64,000 nucleotides of DNA from Nematostella vectensis (taxonomy: Eukaryota > Cnidaria > Anthozoa > Actiniaria > Edwardsiidae). Location of the stretch: assembly GCF_932526225.1 (NCBI RefSeq), contig NC_064040.1:14938494-15002493 (forward strand). Direction: 5' to 3'. The translations under genes were made by a program, and so were the position numbers. A model generated the notes under the pieces. It was not told the origin of the DNA and ran no database searches. It saw nothing but the letters and a program-made list of their open reading frames with translations. Positions 49,886-62,015 of the stretch are shown one piece after another (the first letter of the stretch is position 1; every line of letters starts with the position of its first letter).

Positions 49886-51840
49886 CATAATAAGGAGGTT
49901 AGAAGCGTAAACAGCCAGATGCAATGCACCACCTTTATCTTTTGTGGTTTCACTCCTAAGAATTATCTGGCGCACTGGCCTGTAGCTTTCAAGCCACTCT
50001 TTCAATCTTGCCTCCATCTCTGCAGTGATGCTTCCACTGGGAAGAGGTTCCAGCACCGCTATAGAAGAGAAAGGTGTGGCTGACTCTGGCATGGGATATA
50101 GTATGATTTGTCGTGCGTGTAGTATTTAGCTGCCCATCTGGAGGTTCACTTAATAGACTCTTTCACAATTGTGCCAAAGTCTTGTGCATACTGCAGTGTG
50201 CTAAAGGTTTCATGCTATGAGTGTGACATCGCATGCAAATTCTCCACTTGATTTGTTAGCAGCGTTTCCATCGCCATGACATCCTCATATTGTGGATTAA
50301 TGTCCACCACGTTCTTGCAGAGCCTTTCAATACCCTTCTTCACAGAGACACTGAGAACTGTCTTTTGTGAAACAGTCCCCTGTGGGCCATCTGTTGCTGA
50401 AGAGTCTTTTAACCTTTGCTTCACTTTTTTAACCATCCCTTGTACATAGCTATCAACGTTGGCTATCTTTTCTTTTACCGACTGCAGAGATACCCTTTCT
50501 GGTGTTCTGCCTTTGCAGTGTATTTCAAAGGCATCATAGAGCAAACCAAGATTCTCCAGAAACGTAACTGTTACCGAAAGACCTGTCACAATCTTTATGG
50601 AACCGGCAGACCTATCGGTGACAAAAAGTGTCTTGTCCAAGGAGCATATCCCTTCAATTTGGTCAAAAGAGCATGTGTCTTTGGTACCATCCTAAGACCC
50701 TCTGCAACCACTTCCTGCCACGACTGAAACCGAGTTATCAGTCTTACTGCATAACTCGTCTGCTTTTCACACCGGAGTACGCAATCTTCATAAGCAAACA
50801 CGGTTTACTTAACAGCTGGACACATCTGAGTTGGATACTGGCTATAGCCCCCCTTGACTTGAAGCTCCTCTAAAGAATGTGCATTGGTCTAGTAGTGTGA
50901 TGGATGAAATGCTGATGATCTCTGTAGGATATTGGATGGATCCAACTGCATTGTCATGAATGGTTACCCTGTCAAACGATAGTGTCATCTGATAGATGTG
51001 CTTGCTGTCGTCATCACTACAAAACAGTAGATTGTTGCCGGTACTGCAAATTTCAGAAGCCTTCCTCAGACAGTTAGGGTGAATTTGAATATTCTCTTGA
51101 TTGGCAGTTTTCTGGGCAATTCCATTTATGTAGTCATCTAATCTTCGGAGAGAAGGAATCCCCCCGCCCCCGATAAAATCATTTGGGGAACATCCCCTGA
51201 ATTAAAATCTAAATTAAAGTCATACAGCTACAGCACTACATCATGTGAATGGCAATTTAGTGAAATTGCAGAAAATGTAAAAGAGTTTCATAGTCTCAAA
51301 ATTTCACAATATTGTGGTAACTCTCAAATTACAAGATCAATGGTAAAAATAAACCTGTGTTTATAACTTACCATTTAACTCACTGAACCTTTCACCCATT
51401 AGTAAACTGGCCGCCTCACCACCCCTTGTACATAGCAATCAACGTTGGCTACCTTCTCTTTTACCGACTGCAGAGATACCCTTTCTGGCGTTCTGCCTTT
51501 GCAGTGTTTTTAAAAGGCATCGTAGAGCGAACCAAGATTCTCCAGAAAGGTAACTGTTACCGAAAGACCTGTCACAATCTTTATGGAACCGGCAGACCTA
51601 TCGGTGACAAAAAGTGTCTTGTCCAAGGAGCATATGGTTATAACTTACCATTTAACTCACTGGACCTTTCACCCATTAGTAAACTGGCCGCCTCAAGTTG
51701 CCATTGTGCATCTGTGACGATGGCAAAGTTTTCACATTTGCCTAAAGTCGATTTTACAAGACGAAACAGCTTGAGCGCAAACCCACCAATCCCATACTTT
51801 AGAGCTTGCTCCTTAAACCCCAAAAAGTCTGTTAGGTGCT
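49886..51840 (-). pseudogene. Broken member of an uncharacterised multicopy gene family
   Basis: Protein-like blocks on the minus strand, in order: 51840-51640 (GFKEQALKYGIGGFALKLFR, then TDAQWQLEAASLLMGER, ending at a GTAAGT donor), 50801-50640 (RFQSWQEVVAEGLRMVPKTH), 50640-50215 (TLFVTDRSAGSIKIVTGL to VENLHAMSHS), and 50214-49886 (TFSTLQYAQDFGTIVKESIK, YPMPESATPFSSI). In-frame stops at 50215-50217 and 50146-50148 and a frameshift near 50640 break it. From memory, similar proteins of unknown function are repeated in cnidarian genomes; I assign no role. Part of it is duplicated (50416-50640 and 51419-51634). Confidence 0.55.
51362..51690. repeat. ~270-bp tandem duplication spanning a splice donor
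   Basis: The block reading TTATAACTTACCATTTAACT on plus begins near 51364 and again near 51636; on minus it contains TTAAATG|GTAAGTTATAA, a good donor. The intervening part is a second copy of 50416-50640. It rearranged the pseudogene. Confidence 0.75.
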
Positions 51841-54598
51841 TCTACAGCGGCAAAACACTTTTCTGCTTTTCTAAATTAAAAAAGACACGGCTACGATGGC
51901 GCTCAATTGGAGTGTCTTGACCTTTGCGAAAGAAACTGGCAATAACTTTGACTATTCTGCCGCTAGCGCTCGTTTCTCCAGCAAATCAAACTGAGCAAAA
52001 GGTCAATCAAATCGTGCCGATACCATGCGGTACCATGGCGATATCAGATTTCATGTTTGACCAACATTAATAATTGACACAAAAGTTGATGCAACAGGGA
52101 ATGCATGGTGCAGATTCTGAATGAAATGACCGGAATTATCAGAATTAGGCTTATTGACGATGGAAGTAAAGAGTAAATAATACGGGCAACAATAAAATGT
52201 CGGTAGTCCGTAAAAATTTAATTTTCAATAATTAAAATATATACCACCATTCCTTTGAACATGTAGGCACACAGTTTGTTTTCTTTTTTTGTCATTTCTG
52301 ACTGCTTCTCTAACAAAATACATTTGTCAGGTTACTACATTTACTTATCCTTGTCCAGCTTATCAAACGTCAGCTTGATATCTACTGCATAAATTATAAG
52401 TTATTGATTATTTCAAAGCCCAGGTGTTATGCTACTTCTAGAAGGTTTTGGTTACTTACATTAATTTTGCTATTCAGGCTAATCACGTCATAAGACTAGG
52501 TACGTTGGATTCTTTTGCGAAATGAACCTAAAAAGTATGTTCATTATATTTGTGTAAAGGCCTGTTGGCTCACAAGGAAGTGTGGTAATTGGAGGATATT
52601 TACTGTGATAGTCGTTAAAAAAAGAAATAAGAATGGAGCACACATTACCCTGATTATATTTGGCACGGTCATCACCTGCTTGTTGGACAGCTTTGGTTGG
52701 GGGATCTTGGATCATGTTGGGGCTGCAGATGAAATCAAGGAAATGGCCAAGCATTGATCTTCTCGTCATGCTGCATCTGTAGGGTATCAGGGATCCATTC
52801 TTGTAGAGGTTTTATAATAATGATATAATAATAAAGTCTTTATAAAAACTATCTGTGAAAATACATTCCAATAAGAAATAAACTAATACAATACAAATAA
52901 ATATAAACTATTATGTGAAAAACTATTATGTACATCTAAAATTCTAATCACTTATATACATAACTTATATAGAAAATGTAGCCTATTAACAAATTGTTTC
53001 TTGAACCGTTTTGTGTTTACTTTGGGCCGCAGGCCACGAGGAGCTCCTAAGCTCTCGGAGGCCTGCTTTACGTTATGCAGCATCTCGTACAGATGGCCAG
53101 GTCAGCGGGTGACTTTTTTAAAAGTGCTTACATCAGATTTGCGTAAGAGTTTATCTATTTCATATATGTAACTACGCTTGTAGTTAAATGGCAGCTTGTG
53201 CGCTTATCAAAACTGGATCTTGCACGGTACTCCGTCTTGTGCGGCTATAACCACTGCCAGTAAATGGTGGCCCTGTACCAGATCGAGTTCATCAACAACT
53301 GCGGACTCTTTTAGAACCATTGAGCATGTAACGGGTACCACACTTGGCTCATGCCTTTGCTGATGAGGAAGGTATTCATTTTCTGCAGATTGCTTGATGT
53401 GTCATAACAGTTAACTATGTGATTAACAGTGAACTCGCGACCGACACAAAACCGCCACCACTATGGACTAAGACTAAGGATTTTGTAGTTATTTCTTAGG
53501 GATTTCAGAACGTCTCTAATATTAGAGATTTTTTGTATTTTTTTTTTACGTCTTTGATTCCTTAGCACTTATATGAAATCATTAACCCTCATAGTTTGAT
53601 GGGCAGTGGCCAATCAGGCTAATGGACATTCAAGTGTACACTGTATGAAAATATGTCATTAAACTTAACCACCAAATTGTGTATTTTCTCAACGTTGCAA
53701 TGTCAAGATAAACTATACCAATAAATTCTATTTTGTCTATTCCAAAAATGGCAAACTTTTAAAGTACTTCCATGCTGTCAGACAGAAATAAGCCTTCCTT
53801 CCTTTCTTCTAACCCTTTTACTCAGGGCCTGCTTACCCAGAGGTCGTGGGTTAGTGTCCAGTTCTGTTGCCCTGGTAATAGGCTGCAAGCACTGTGTCGT
53901 TGTTCCTCGAGTAGATTCAGGATACTGCTGAGGGATGTGTCTGCAGTAGTTTGTTGCGCTTGGTTTGACCACAAGATTGTGCTTGTCTCCTTGGTGGTGT
54001 CACAGATGGAGGCCATGTCAGCAGTGTCCACCACGTCCAAGGCGCTTAGGTGTCCGGTGACAAGGTTGCAGTCAGGGTTTGAGGGTGGGATGTGGCGTCG
54101 GCTTCATGATTGCTCTTCCCTGTGAGGTGCTTGATGTTAAAACGCCATGGTGGAATGTGTTGCTAAGTCGGAACAACCGCGTGTCAAAGATCTCATCTAA
54201 GGTACGCTCACTGAAGATCACTGACCTAAGATTGATAAACCTATTACGTCTACATAAGAGGGGTTTGGGAAGTTCCACCGTAAGGGGTATAAGCCGATGA
54301 GGTGGGTTCCACCTCATCAACCTGTCCCCCAAAGCTAAATGGCACCAGAGCACAAGTGCCAAGTAATTGAATGAGAAATAAATTGTGCAAATGTTTTATA
54401 AAATAAACTTTACGAGGGGGCCTCTCCCAATTAAACTTTTCCCCAGAGCCCCAGGAAGACTGTAACAACAACAGCAAACTAAATAAACTAACATAATTGT
54501 CTAACCAGTTCAGGACCAGGTTAGAGTTGACATAGGGGGCTACCTTGACGATCTTCTGCCAGTTGGGGCAATTGTAGCTTAAAAAGTATCAGGGCATG
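51841..54598. other. No recognised gene; possible degenerate coding remnants
   Basis: Mostly AT-rich. Around 53040-53400 the minus strand shows protein-like but stop-ridden text (for example NTFLISKGMSQVWYPLHAQW), perhaps an old transposon. At 54296-54318 there is a perfect 10-bp-arm hairpin (GATGAGGTGG/CCACCTCATC). Open frames at 53772-54362 occur on both strands and I recognise none. Confidence 0.35.
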
Positions 54599-54599
54599 T

Positions 54600-56971
54600 T
54601 TAACCCTTTCACGCCCAAGTTCTTTTGACTCCCCACAGCCCGTTCTGCCCAAGTTAATTTGACAGATTCACACAAATCGATGACAGGTCTTTAGTTTTTA
54701 TTGAATATCTCTTTTCCCTTACAATTTCCTGTCTTTACATAGTAAGAACAAATGTTGTCCATACAATAATTGTTTGGAATAAAGTCTTTGTTTTGCAAAT
54801 GATGTACTGTAGCAATTATTACAAGGAGTGAAAGACAAACTTTTTTTATTTCGCACTGTTTACGCACGAGTAAATCATTCGCTAGTTCAATTTTATTCGT
54901 GTTCTCAACAAAATTACACCAAATCAACTTCAAATATTAAGGCTAAAAGGCTTAAGAAAGCCATACAAAACATTATACTTATCTATTGTTCAGGGTCGAG
55001 CAGGCTTGCTGTGCCATTCTTGAAAACATTGTTCCTTACACAATACCGCATTACAATGGCGACAGCCGAAGCGTGACTCGCGCGGTCTTTTCACCTCTTG
55101 ATTTGCGGCCTTTGCGTTTCTCTTCCTTCGCTGGCAGTTCTTGCATTGCTTGCCCTTGCCAGCAGTCACCAATTCGACATACTCGTGGTTGATTTCGGCA
55201 ATCACTGGCATAGTTCTTGGCCTTCCAGTTCGCTAACGGCCACAGAAGTTGTTGATTAGCTGCTTCGCAAGCGTCTTGCGAAAGTCAATGTTCGGCAAAT
55301 CAGCTCGTGTCACGGCTTTCATCAGGCACCAAGAGTTCAGCAGAGCAATATCAAATAGAAAAAAGAACACATACTTCCACCACTTGACGTTTCGACGAGA
55401 AGAAACAGTGTAGTAAGAGCGATTTTGGTCGCTCAAGTCCACGCCACCCATGTATTTGCAGTACTCGGCGATGCTCGGTGGTCTCAAAGGTTTGCATCGT
55501 CCCATTCGGTCCCTTTCTTCTTCGCTGTACGGTGTCGTCTCCTACTGCCTCGTGAACTGTAGAAAGGACAGTCACAGGTTTGTTCTTGGCTTTGTCTCGC
55601 CACGAGACAACGGTGATATTGCCCGATTGGGCAAAAGCGGAATCGCCTTGCTGTCGAAGTTGAGCGTCTTTCAAAAAAGCCGGAAAGCCCTTGCGGTTTG
55701 TTCGCAGAGTTCCACACGCACGAATTCCAAGTTCTTGAAGCTGTAGAAATAAATTAATACTCAAAAACCAATTATCCATAAACACATAAAAGTTCCGACC
55801 AGTAAAGTCCTCTAGGAGGCCTAAAACAATGTTCTCCGTTGGGTTTTGAACCACCGGAGTGTTCGCTGAGCGCCCAACATAAATATCGAAATTGACAAGA
55901 AAACCGGTCGACGATTCGCACAAACAAAAAACCTTAATTCCTCGTTTTACCGGCTTCATAGGCATGTAATACACAAAACTTAATCGTCCCTTGTACTTGA
56001 TCATCGCTTCATCGATCGAAAGTCGCTGTGAGTCCGGAAAAAAGTTTACAAAAGCTCGATTACACGAAGACTTGATATCATTGACGAGGGTTGCACTCGG
56101 TACAGCTTGTTATATTCGGGGTGATCTTGCCAAGGCATTTAGGAGTTATCGTTGAGATGGAGATAACGGAGAATGGACAAAAAACGCTCTCTAGTCATCG
56201 GTTTAGCAATCTCCGCCTGGAAGAGAAACGGGTCGTCTTCATTCCAGTAATCTCGCATAGTTGGCAAACGCACGATGCCCATCATAACCAAAATCCCGAG
56301 AAAGGCCTTGAATTCATCGATCGTGAGTTTCGTCATTGTTCCGTCGCTTTCAAACCAGTTCGGATCCTCTTTCTCTCCGTCTTTCTTTTCGGCATTTACT
56401 TGAGCTGCATACAAGTTCGTTTGATCGACGATTATTTCCATCAATTCCGGTGTAAAAAACACTTCGAAATACCCTAGTTCAGAGTCGTTATTTGGACGAT
56501 TCTTGGGTCCGACGAAAGGAAAAAACTCCGGTTCTTCAATTGAAGTAGCGGTTGTCGACCAAACCAGGTCTTCGGGACGCAAAATACGAACACTTTCATT
56601 CATCAAAAAGTTACTACGATCGCCGTAATTATCCGTTTCGAAATCGTCTTCTTCAAAACCGTAAAATTCTTCCGAATCGCTATCAGAATCGCCGAAAATA
56701 TCCTGAACTAAGTCCATGACTTCAAAGGCAAGTTCTATGGACGAGAATCGATTGAGAGCACGCGAAGAAATTATAACTTTGGAGATAAATTTCGAGTGGA
56801 TCACTTTGTCGTATCACTTTGCAGTGACTGAAAGAAACGTGTCAAATTTCATGCTTTATAAACCCCACGTGTCGGTTAACCATATAAGGCAGTCCCTTTG
56901 TCTTTAAAGCTAATTAAAAATGGGCACATCGAAAATACGGAAAATTCCGTATCTAGGCGCGAAAGGGTTAA
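54600..56971 (-). mobile_element. Complete-ended but dead piggyBac transposon
   Basis: TTAA target sites lie at 54600-54603 and 56968-56971. Inside them, CCCTTTCACGCC (54604-54615) faces GGCGCGAAAGGG (56956-56967): 11 of 12 bp complementary, the piggyBac signature. The element is 2364 bp and encodes the transposase described in the next entry. Confidence 0.95.
54990..56717 (-). pseudogene. PiggyBac transposase (DDE_Tnp_1_7), inactivated
   Basis: Likely start ATG 56717-56715, then an acidic N-terminus, the DDE_Tnp_1_7 core (KAFLGILVMMGIVRLPTMRD, YYMPMKPVKRGIK) and a C-terminal cysteine-rich zinc domain (CKNCQRRK to CRHCNAVLC, 55150-55010). The three catalytic aspartates are present: IDEAM (56011-56013), FMDNWF (55774-55776) and GGVDLSDQ (55437-55439). 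Inactivated by in-frame stops at 56139-56141 and 55233-55235 and frameshifts near 56090 and 55500. All domains survive, so loss was fairly recent. Confidence 0.93.
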
Positions 56972-57550
56972 GGTGGTATGGTACCTCAAAAATGTAAAAA
57001 GTGCAGTAATCATAATACCCAATTCATTATGATGCCATTGAATTTCCCTCATTGAAAGGAGAAAAATGACACCAAATTTGTAACAGTTGGTCGCCATGGA
57101 AACAGAGCCACGCCCTTTTTACTCTAATCTAGCCACTTCACGGCTATAGCTGTAGCTCCTTTACTGTTTACATTTAACCCTTCAAACTTTCAGAATATAA
57201 TGCACTGATATTAAGCTTTAATCCGAACCTAAATTTGTAATGTTATGACATTTTTGATCAACACAGCAAACACACAATTAGAAAAATTGTATTTTTAAAT
57301 ATTTGTTTAGTCGAAATCTGATCCTACATTAAAGTTAATTGTCAATTTTGACCAAAATTGAGCTTCAGCATCTGAAGATACTACCATTCAGTCATCCTGC
57401 CAAATTTTATAGGTATACCATAAATAGTTTTCAAAATATCTGTGTTCAAAAACAGTGGTTGCCCAAAAATTAGCTTTTTCAGAAAAAAGGCTTAAAGTTC
57501 CACAACATATTTCTGTATGAGAAAAACCTACAAAACAAAGCTATAAGCAC
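56972..57550. other. AT-rich spacer, no gene seen
   Basis: No coding frame or repeat relation is recognised between the piggyBac end and the Mutator-like remnant. Confidence 0.4.
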
Positions 57551-58160
57551 TTAAAAAGCTCCTGCAGCATAAGATAGTCCGTCTGCTTCCTGCTGCTTGT
57601 CTCCTTTTTTCTTTCTGAGACCTCTCAGCAACTTTCTCCTCTTCTTGACCTCAGCACTCTCCTTGACAATGCGTTCCCTGTCTAATCTCTGGCAGCCTTC
57701 TTCCGTGAATTTCCCTGGAGGTATCCCCACTGCCCTGTAAAGATCACAAACAGTGGCAGCACCATCATTGAAGTGGCACACTGCATCATATACTCCAAAT
57801 TCAATAAGGTCCCTTCCGACATAAACCTCTTTTGGTACGCGCTGCCAAATCATGCCGTTGAAGGCCTCATTCTGGTTCTGAGTTTTCCCGTCTTTTCGCT
57901 AGAAGTTCATCTTTGCTAAGCCTCACATAGATAGGCTTGATCTTCTCCAGGATATCGCGAGGCAGTCCAGGACCATGCTTATAATTAGCAAGATCTTTGC
58001 TGGCTTTCTTCTGCTGATATTTGCACCAGCTAGATGCCCCGGGTGGGCAACGATCATGGACACAAGCCTTTTCATTTGAAGCACAATGAAAAAGGCTTGC
58101 TAGGGATGACTTCTCTTCCGATGGAGGAGCGAATCCATTCATCAGCATCGTTGTCTCCTA
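57551..58160 (-). pseudogene. Mutator-like transposase C-terminal fragment
   Basis: Minus-strand blocks: CPPGASSWCKYQQKKASKD, then LPRDILEKIKPIYVRLSKDE, then after a frameshift near 57890 KTQNQNEAFNGMIWQRVPKE, VYVGRDLIEFGVYDAV and HFNDGAATV, ending in a basic tail at 57551. This order (Cys-Pro-Gly-SWC-Lys, LKPIY, HGxTQNxNE, IWxRxPK, FNDG) is that of Mutator-like transposase domain proteins common in invertebrate genomes. The residues expected between LLAK and GKTQ are missing. Upstream DNA (58160-59280) holds broken protein-like text, possibly the rest. Confidence 0.65.
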
Positions 58161-59300
58161 TGAAGATAGAAAAAATATATTTTATAATTAATTAAATAAC
58201 ATACAAAATGTCAAACCTTGAATGGTTTTATAGCTTCGCTTTTCAGGGCCAAATTTATTAAAAGTGAGTAGCTCTCAAGCTTATAAAATAATTGAGCCCA
58301 TAAGATTATGTGATCAAAAATCCTCACTAGTACTAGACATCAATCTGATTATGTAATGATGTTTGTGAAAGAACATATTTTAGTTAGCTCCAAAGAACGT
58401 CCATTTATTTTCAGTGATTGTGTAACCGTGTGTGTAATCTTCTTATATGATAAGTGTTCAGATGATATTCATTTGTACCTTAAACTCTTTTTGCCCCTGT
58501 AGGACTGGTCATTTCGATCCTTCGCTCCCCACGGCTGATGGTATCTTCCACCGACATAGATCCTGATATGTTAAATAATGGATCTGAAATATAGATTAAA
58601 ATATAAACATTAATTGGGTGGGGCGGCCATCATTGTTGTCTACGGCAGCGGTGGATTGGCCACCATTGATGACAACAGCAGGGGTAGCTTGGTCTGCTGG
58701 ACCACCATTACATACTAGAACAATTCAAAACAAGCAGCTGTTGCATTCAGGAAAAAATGTGTGCACTTTGTGAAAGGCCCTATATTTCCAATAAATGTAA
58801 TACCTGGAATTTCTAAATTTAATACTAGCATGAAACATAGCACTTTAAATATCATGAAACATCGGTAACAACCCTAATAAAACAAGCATTAACTGGTGTC
58901 TAGATAATTTAGAGTGATGACGTTATCCCAACTTCAAATTCCTACCATTGTCGAGTGCAGCAAAGGTTTCACCCTTAATCGCCACCGCTCGCTTGATGTA
59001 CACACAGACTTTGTGTACTTAATCAAGCCGACCACGCTTTGGCTCACAGGTCAAGCCTGGCTTATGAAACCATTGTGACATATTCGTTGTGGCCCCCAGG
59101 TTGTTGGCCCTGATGGCCCGCCTGACCAAACTCTCAGGGTGGTAAATGCCTTTCTCGAGATGGCAAGGCATACCCTCAGTTGTAGTGCGATGGCCGAAAC
59201 ACCTTGCCCTTTGCTCCCCCTTTGTGGTGCATCTCTGGTTGGGAAGGATTAGGGACTTGACATTGTAAACATAAAACAAATATAGCCTTTAAAAACATGA
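58161..59300 (-). other. Possible upstream remnants of the Mutator-like gene
   Basis: Minus-strand frames at 58730-58612 (Asn/Gly/Ala-rich) and 59279-59019 (86 codons with Cys and His) are protein-like but unconnected and unrecognised. No confident gene. Confidence 0.2.
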
Positions 59301-61495
59301 ATTAATCTTCATGTTCAACCAAGAACAAAATGCAGGCTGTGTGTTCTTATGTTTTTTTATCTTATTTGTAATCACAGCAAAAGATACCCAGAAAAAATCA
59401 TAAAACATATAAAACGCTCTTTTGGGGCTTGACCAGATTCACGCTATTTGAATTATTTACTTAGCATGCTTTGCACTTAAAAACATTCATATCTTTCAAA
59501 TCTTCAAGAAAGTCCACTTGAAGTGTTGATTCCCCCTCGTCTTGTAGTTGACCGTAGCTGGTGCTTTACGTTGTCCTCGCATCCAGCTGCTTCCAGGACT
59601 AGATAAACATTTACTGTGTATTAACCCTATTCAGACTGGGCTTTTTATCTGTCTGTGACTGTATTGTGTCATGAATTTTGTTTGTATTAGTAGGGTGTAA
59701 GTACTTTGTGTAGAACATCAATAAATATGTCTTAAAAACAAAATAAAACTTTGTTTGGAAATTCTTTGTCACATAGAATAAAGTTATGCTCAACCCCCTA
59801 TAGTATCTGTTATATAATTTGTTAGTACTCACGCTCTATCTGTCATCAGCTCAGGTAAAACCCAGTCTTTTATGGTGACCACAGGGGCAGTGCTGCTTCT
59901 GCAGCTTCGCTAGCAATTTGCCACTCCAGCACCGTTAAAACTATCTAGCATATTTTCTCATCTGTTGTTCTGCCTGCATCATTTTACAATCAGCGACAAA
60001 ACCTGTTGAAAACGACATCTAAAAACTAGTCGTACTCAAATAATTTACAATATGGGAACTTTTATTACTCGCATTTCTCAAGTTGCTGCCTAGGGTTATT
60101 TTGTCGCTGATTGTAGCCCGAAGAACATGCCACATTCATCCAGGACTTTAGTCTGCATTGCTTCTATCGCCAAAAATATTTATCCAAATTGCTTCAAACT
60201 TTCACAGGATACTGAGGTCACCCATACCTATTACCAGTTTAATTTTGAGGTAGGGCGCCGAAAGTTCATTTTTCCGAGAAATCTTGACGAACTGAGACGG
60301 CTGGTCTTAAATTTGAAAAATTTTTCATATAATATTGTTTTGCCGAAAAGAAACCATAAACTGTAACGTATTAAACTCCCCCATCTTCCTACAAATCCTG
60401 TGCAGCAACACGAAAACATGAGAAAAAATATAGTTATCGTGCACATCTTGTCTAGTCGTCCTTAGTTGTTCTTCTTAGATTTGAAAATCCAATGGACCTT
60501 TCTTGATCCACTCTTACAACCTTCTTCGAATTGAAAACTTCCTTCCCAATCATCTGCAATGCTTTAACCCAAGATAAAAAAGTCCGACGAGCATTGCCTT
60601 GTCTTTTGGAATCTGGAAGAGAATGCACGAAAAAGTGCAAGAAAAATTTGACGGTTATTTTAAAACTTTATAATGCAACCTGATTATTATGTAGCATCTC
60701 TGCTGCAGCTAGTTTGCTATATGATACTTTTAACCAATAAATAAATAAAATGCAAAAGGCCTGTCAGCGGCCATTAACCCGAAATTTCTGAGGTTCCATC
60801 TAGGATAGAAAATCTTGAAGTGGGACAGTGGCATCTACTCGAGCAAAGTTACATCGACCATGTAGCTAGTGATGGCACTAACTTACATTGATCATGTAGT
60901 TAGTGCTATATATGCGAGCAAATTTTCATTGATATTTTCCATTGACAAAGTTTCATTGTTCAGATATCTACGCGAACAATGTTCCTACTCTTGTCAAATT
61001 TTCTTTGCCAAATAAAAACAAACATGCTAGCTTTTAGTCAATGAACATTGCACATTAAAAATTGTTGGGTTTTTTTTACGCAATTTCACGTCCATTAAAT
61101 GTTCATTGTGACAAATTTGCTTGTGCAGTTGGATGAATTGAATGAATGTATTAGATTGAGCATTGGATCAACTTACAAATCCAAGGTTGATCAATGCATC
61201 GTTATTGGATTGTCTATTGTTTGCCACTCTCATTTCATACTCAGACGCTCATTTCATACTCAGACGCTAAAATAAACAGAATTGACTTTGGCGGCCTGTG
61301 TAATCCTTTGGACGCCAGAAAATAAAAACAAACTAAAAATGTTGCAAGCCCTGCTCTTCTCTCGGTCATCAGCTCCAGTCGATTATCGGTAAGTGAGTGA
61401 GTTTAATCCATGGCGTTTGTATTGGATGCGTTCAAATTAACTGCTTGTATGTGTTGTTTTAATCAACTTCTGTTTACATAACTTTTGACATTACG
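59301..61495. other. Gene-poor region
   Basis: AT-rich, with only short unconserved frames (for example 60127-60366 plus). A short tandem duplication CTCATTTCATACTCAGACG lies at about 61230 and 61249. Nothing else is supported. Confidence 0.35.
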
Positions 61496-61500
61496 CAGAA

Positions 61501-62015
61501 TGAAGGTGTGTTTGTTGAAGTTTGAGGTGTCAAAAGCAACTCTTGGAATTCCAGTGCCCCCTAATCCTAAACGTACTACTGCTGTAGTAGGATTTGAAAA
61601 GAATTTCACGGACTGTACTCCGCTATTAGATATCTAGTTGTGCGAGTGCAACTGCACAAATGACGATGCGACAGGTGTCTCCACAAGGGAAGTGATCAGC
61701 TCTTCCAAGAACATTAATTTGCCAGCTGAATCTTCAATAGACTCATTAGAAGACTTCTCAGAGCCTGGCAATGGAGGCTCGGGGGAAGAAGACTAACCCG
61801 AGTTTGCCGATGTTATAACACTGCGCGGAAGCACCTTTCACGAGGACTGTCAACGCGCTCTAAAGTTTTCCCGAGGCATGCTTTCAAGCATGAGATGTCC
61901 CTGTACGTTTGTCATTTGAGCCTCACAATGCCAAAGACAGGTACAGTTAGACGGGAGCTGGTGCCGTATTTGCTACATTTCGAGGGAAATGGGTGCCATG
62001 CGAAATAACGAGATT
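61501..62015 (+). pseudogene. Broken coding remnant with HIRAN-like text
   Basis: From an ATG at about 61501 the frame reads through VGFEKNFTDCTPLLDI, a TAG at about 61636, then a Ser/Glu-rich acidic stretch, a TAA near 61795, and VITLRGSTFHEDCQRALKF; after a frameshift, VPVRLSFEPHNAKDRYS appears. The last two phrases resemble the HIRAN-type pattern (G-S-x-(Y/F) and E-P-x-N-x-x-D) found in multicopy cnidarian proteins of unknown role. A pseudogene or transposon fragment; modest certainty. Confidence 0.4.

Noticed and set aside
53772-54362. Overlapping frames on both strands as a gene
   Set aside because: No recognised domain, no splice logic, and both strands look equally open.
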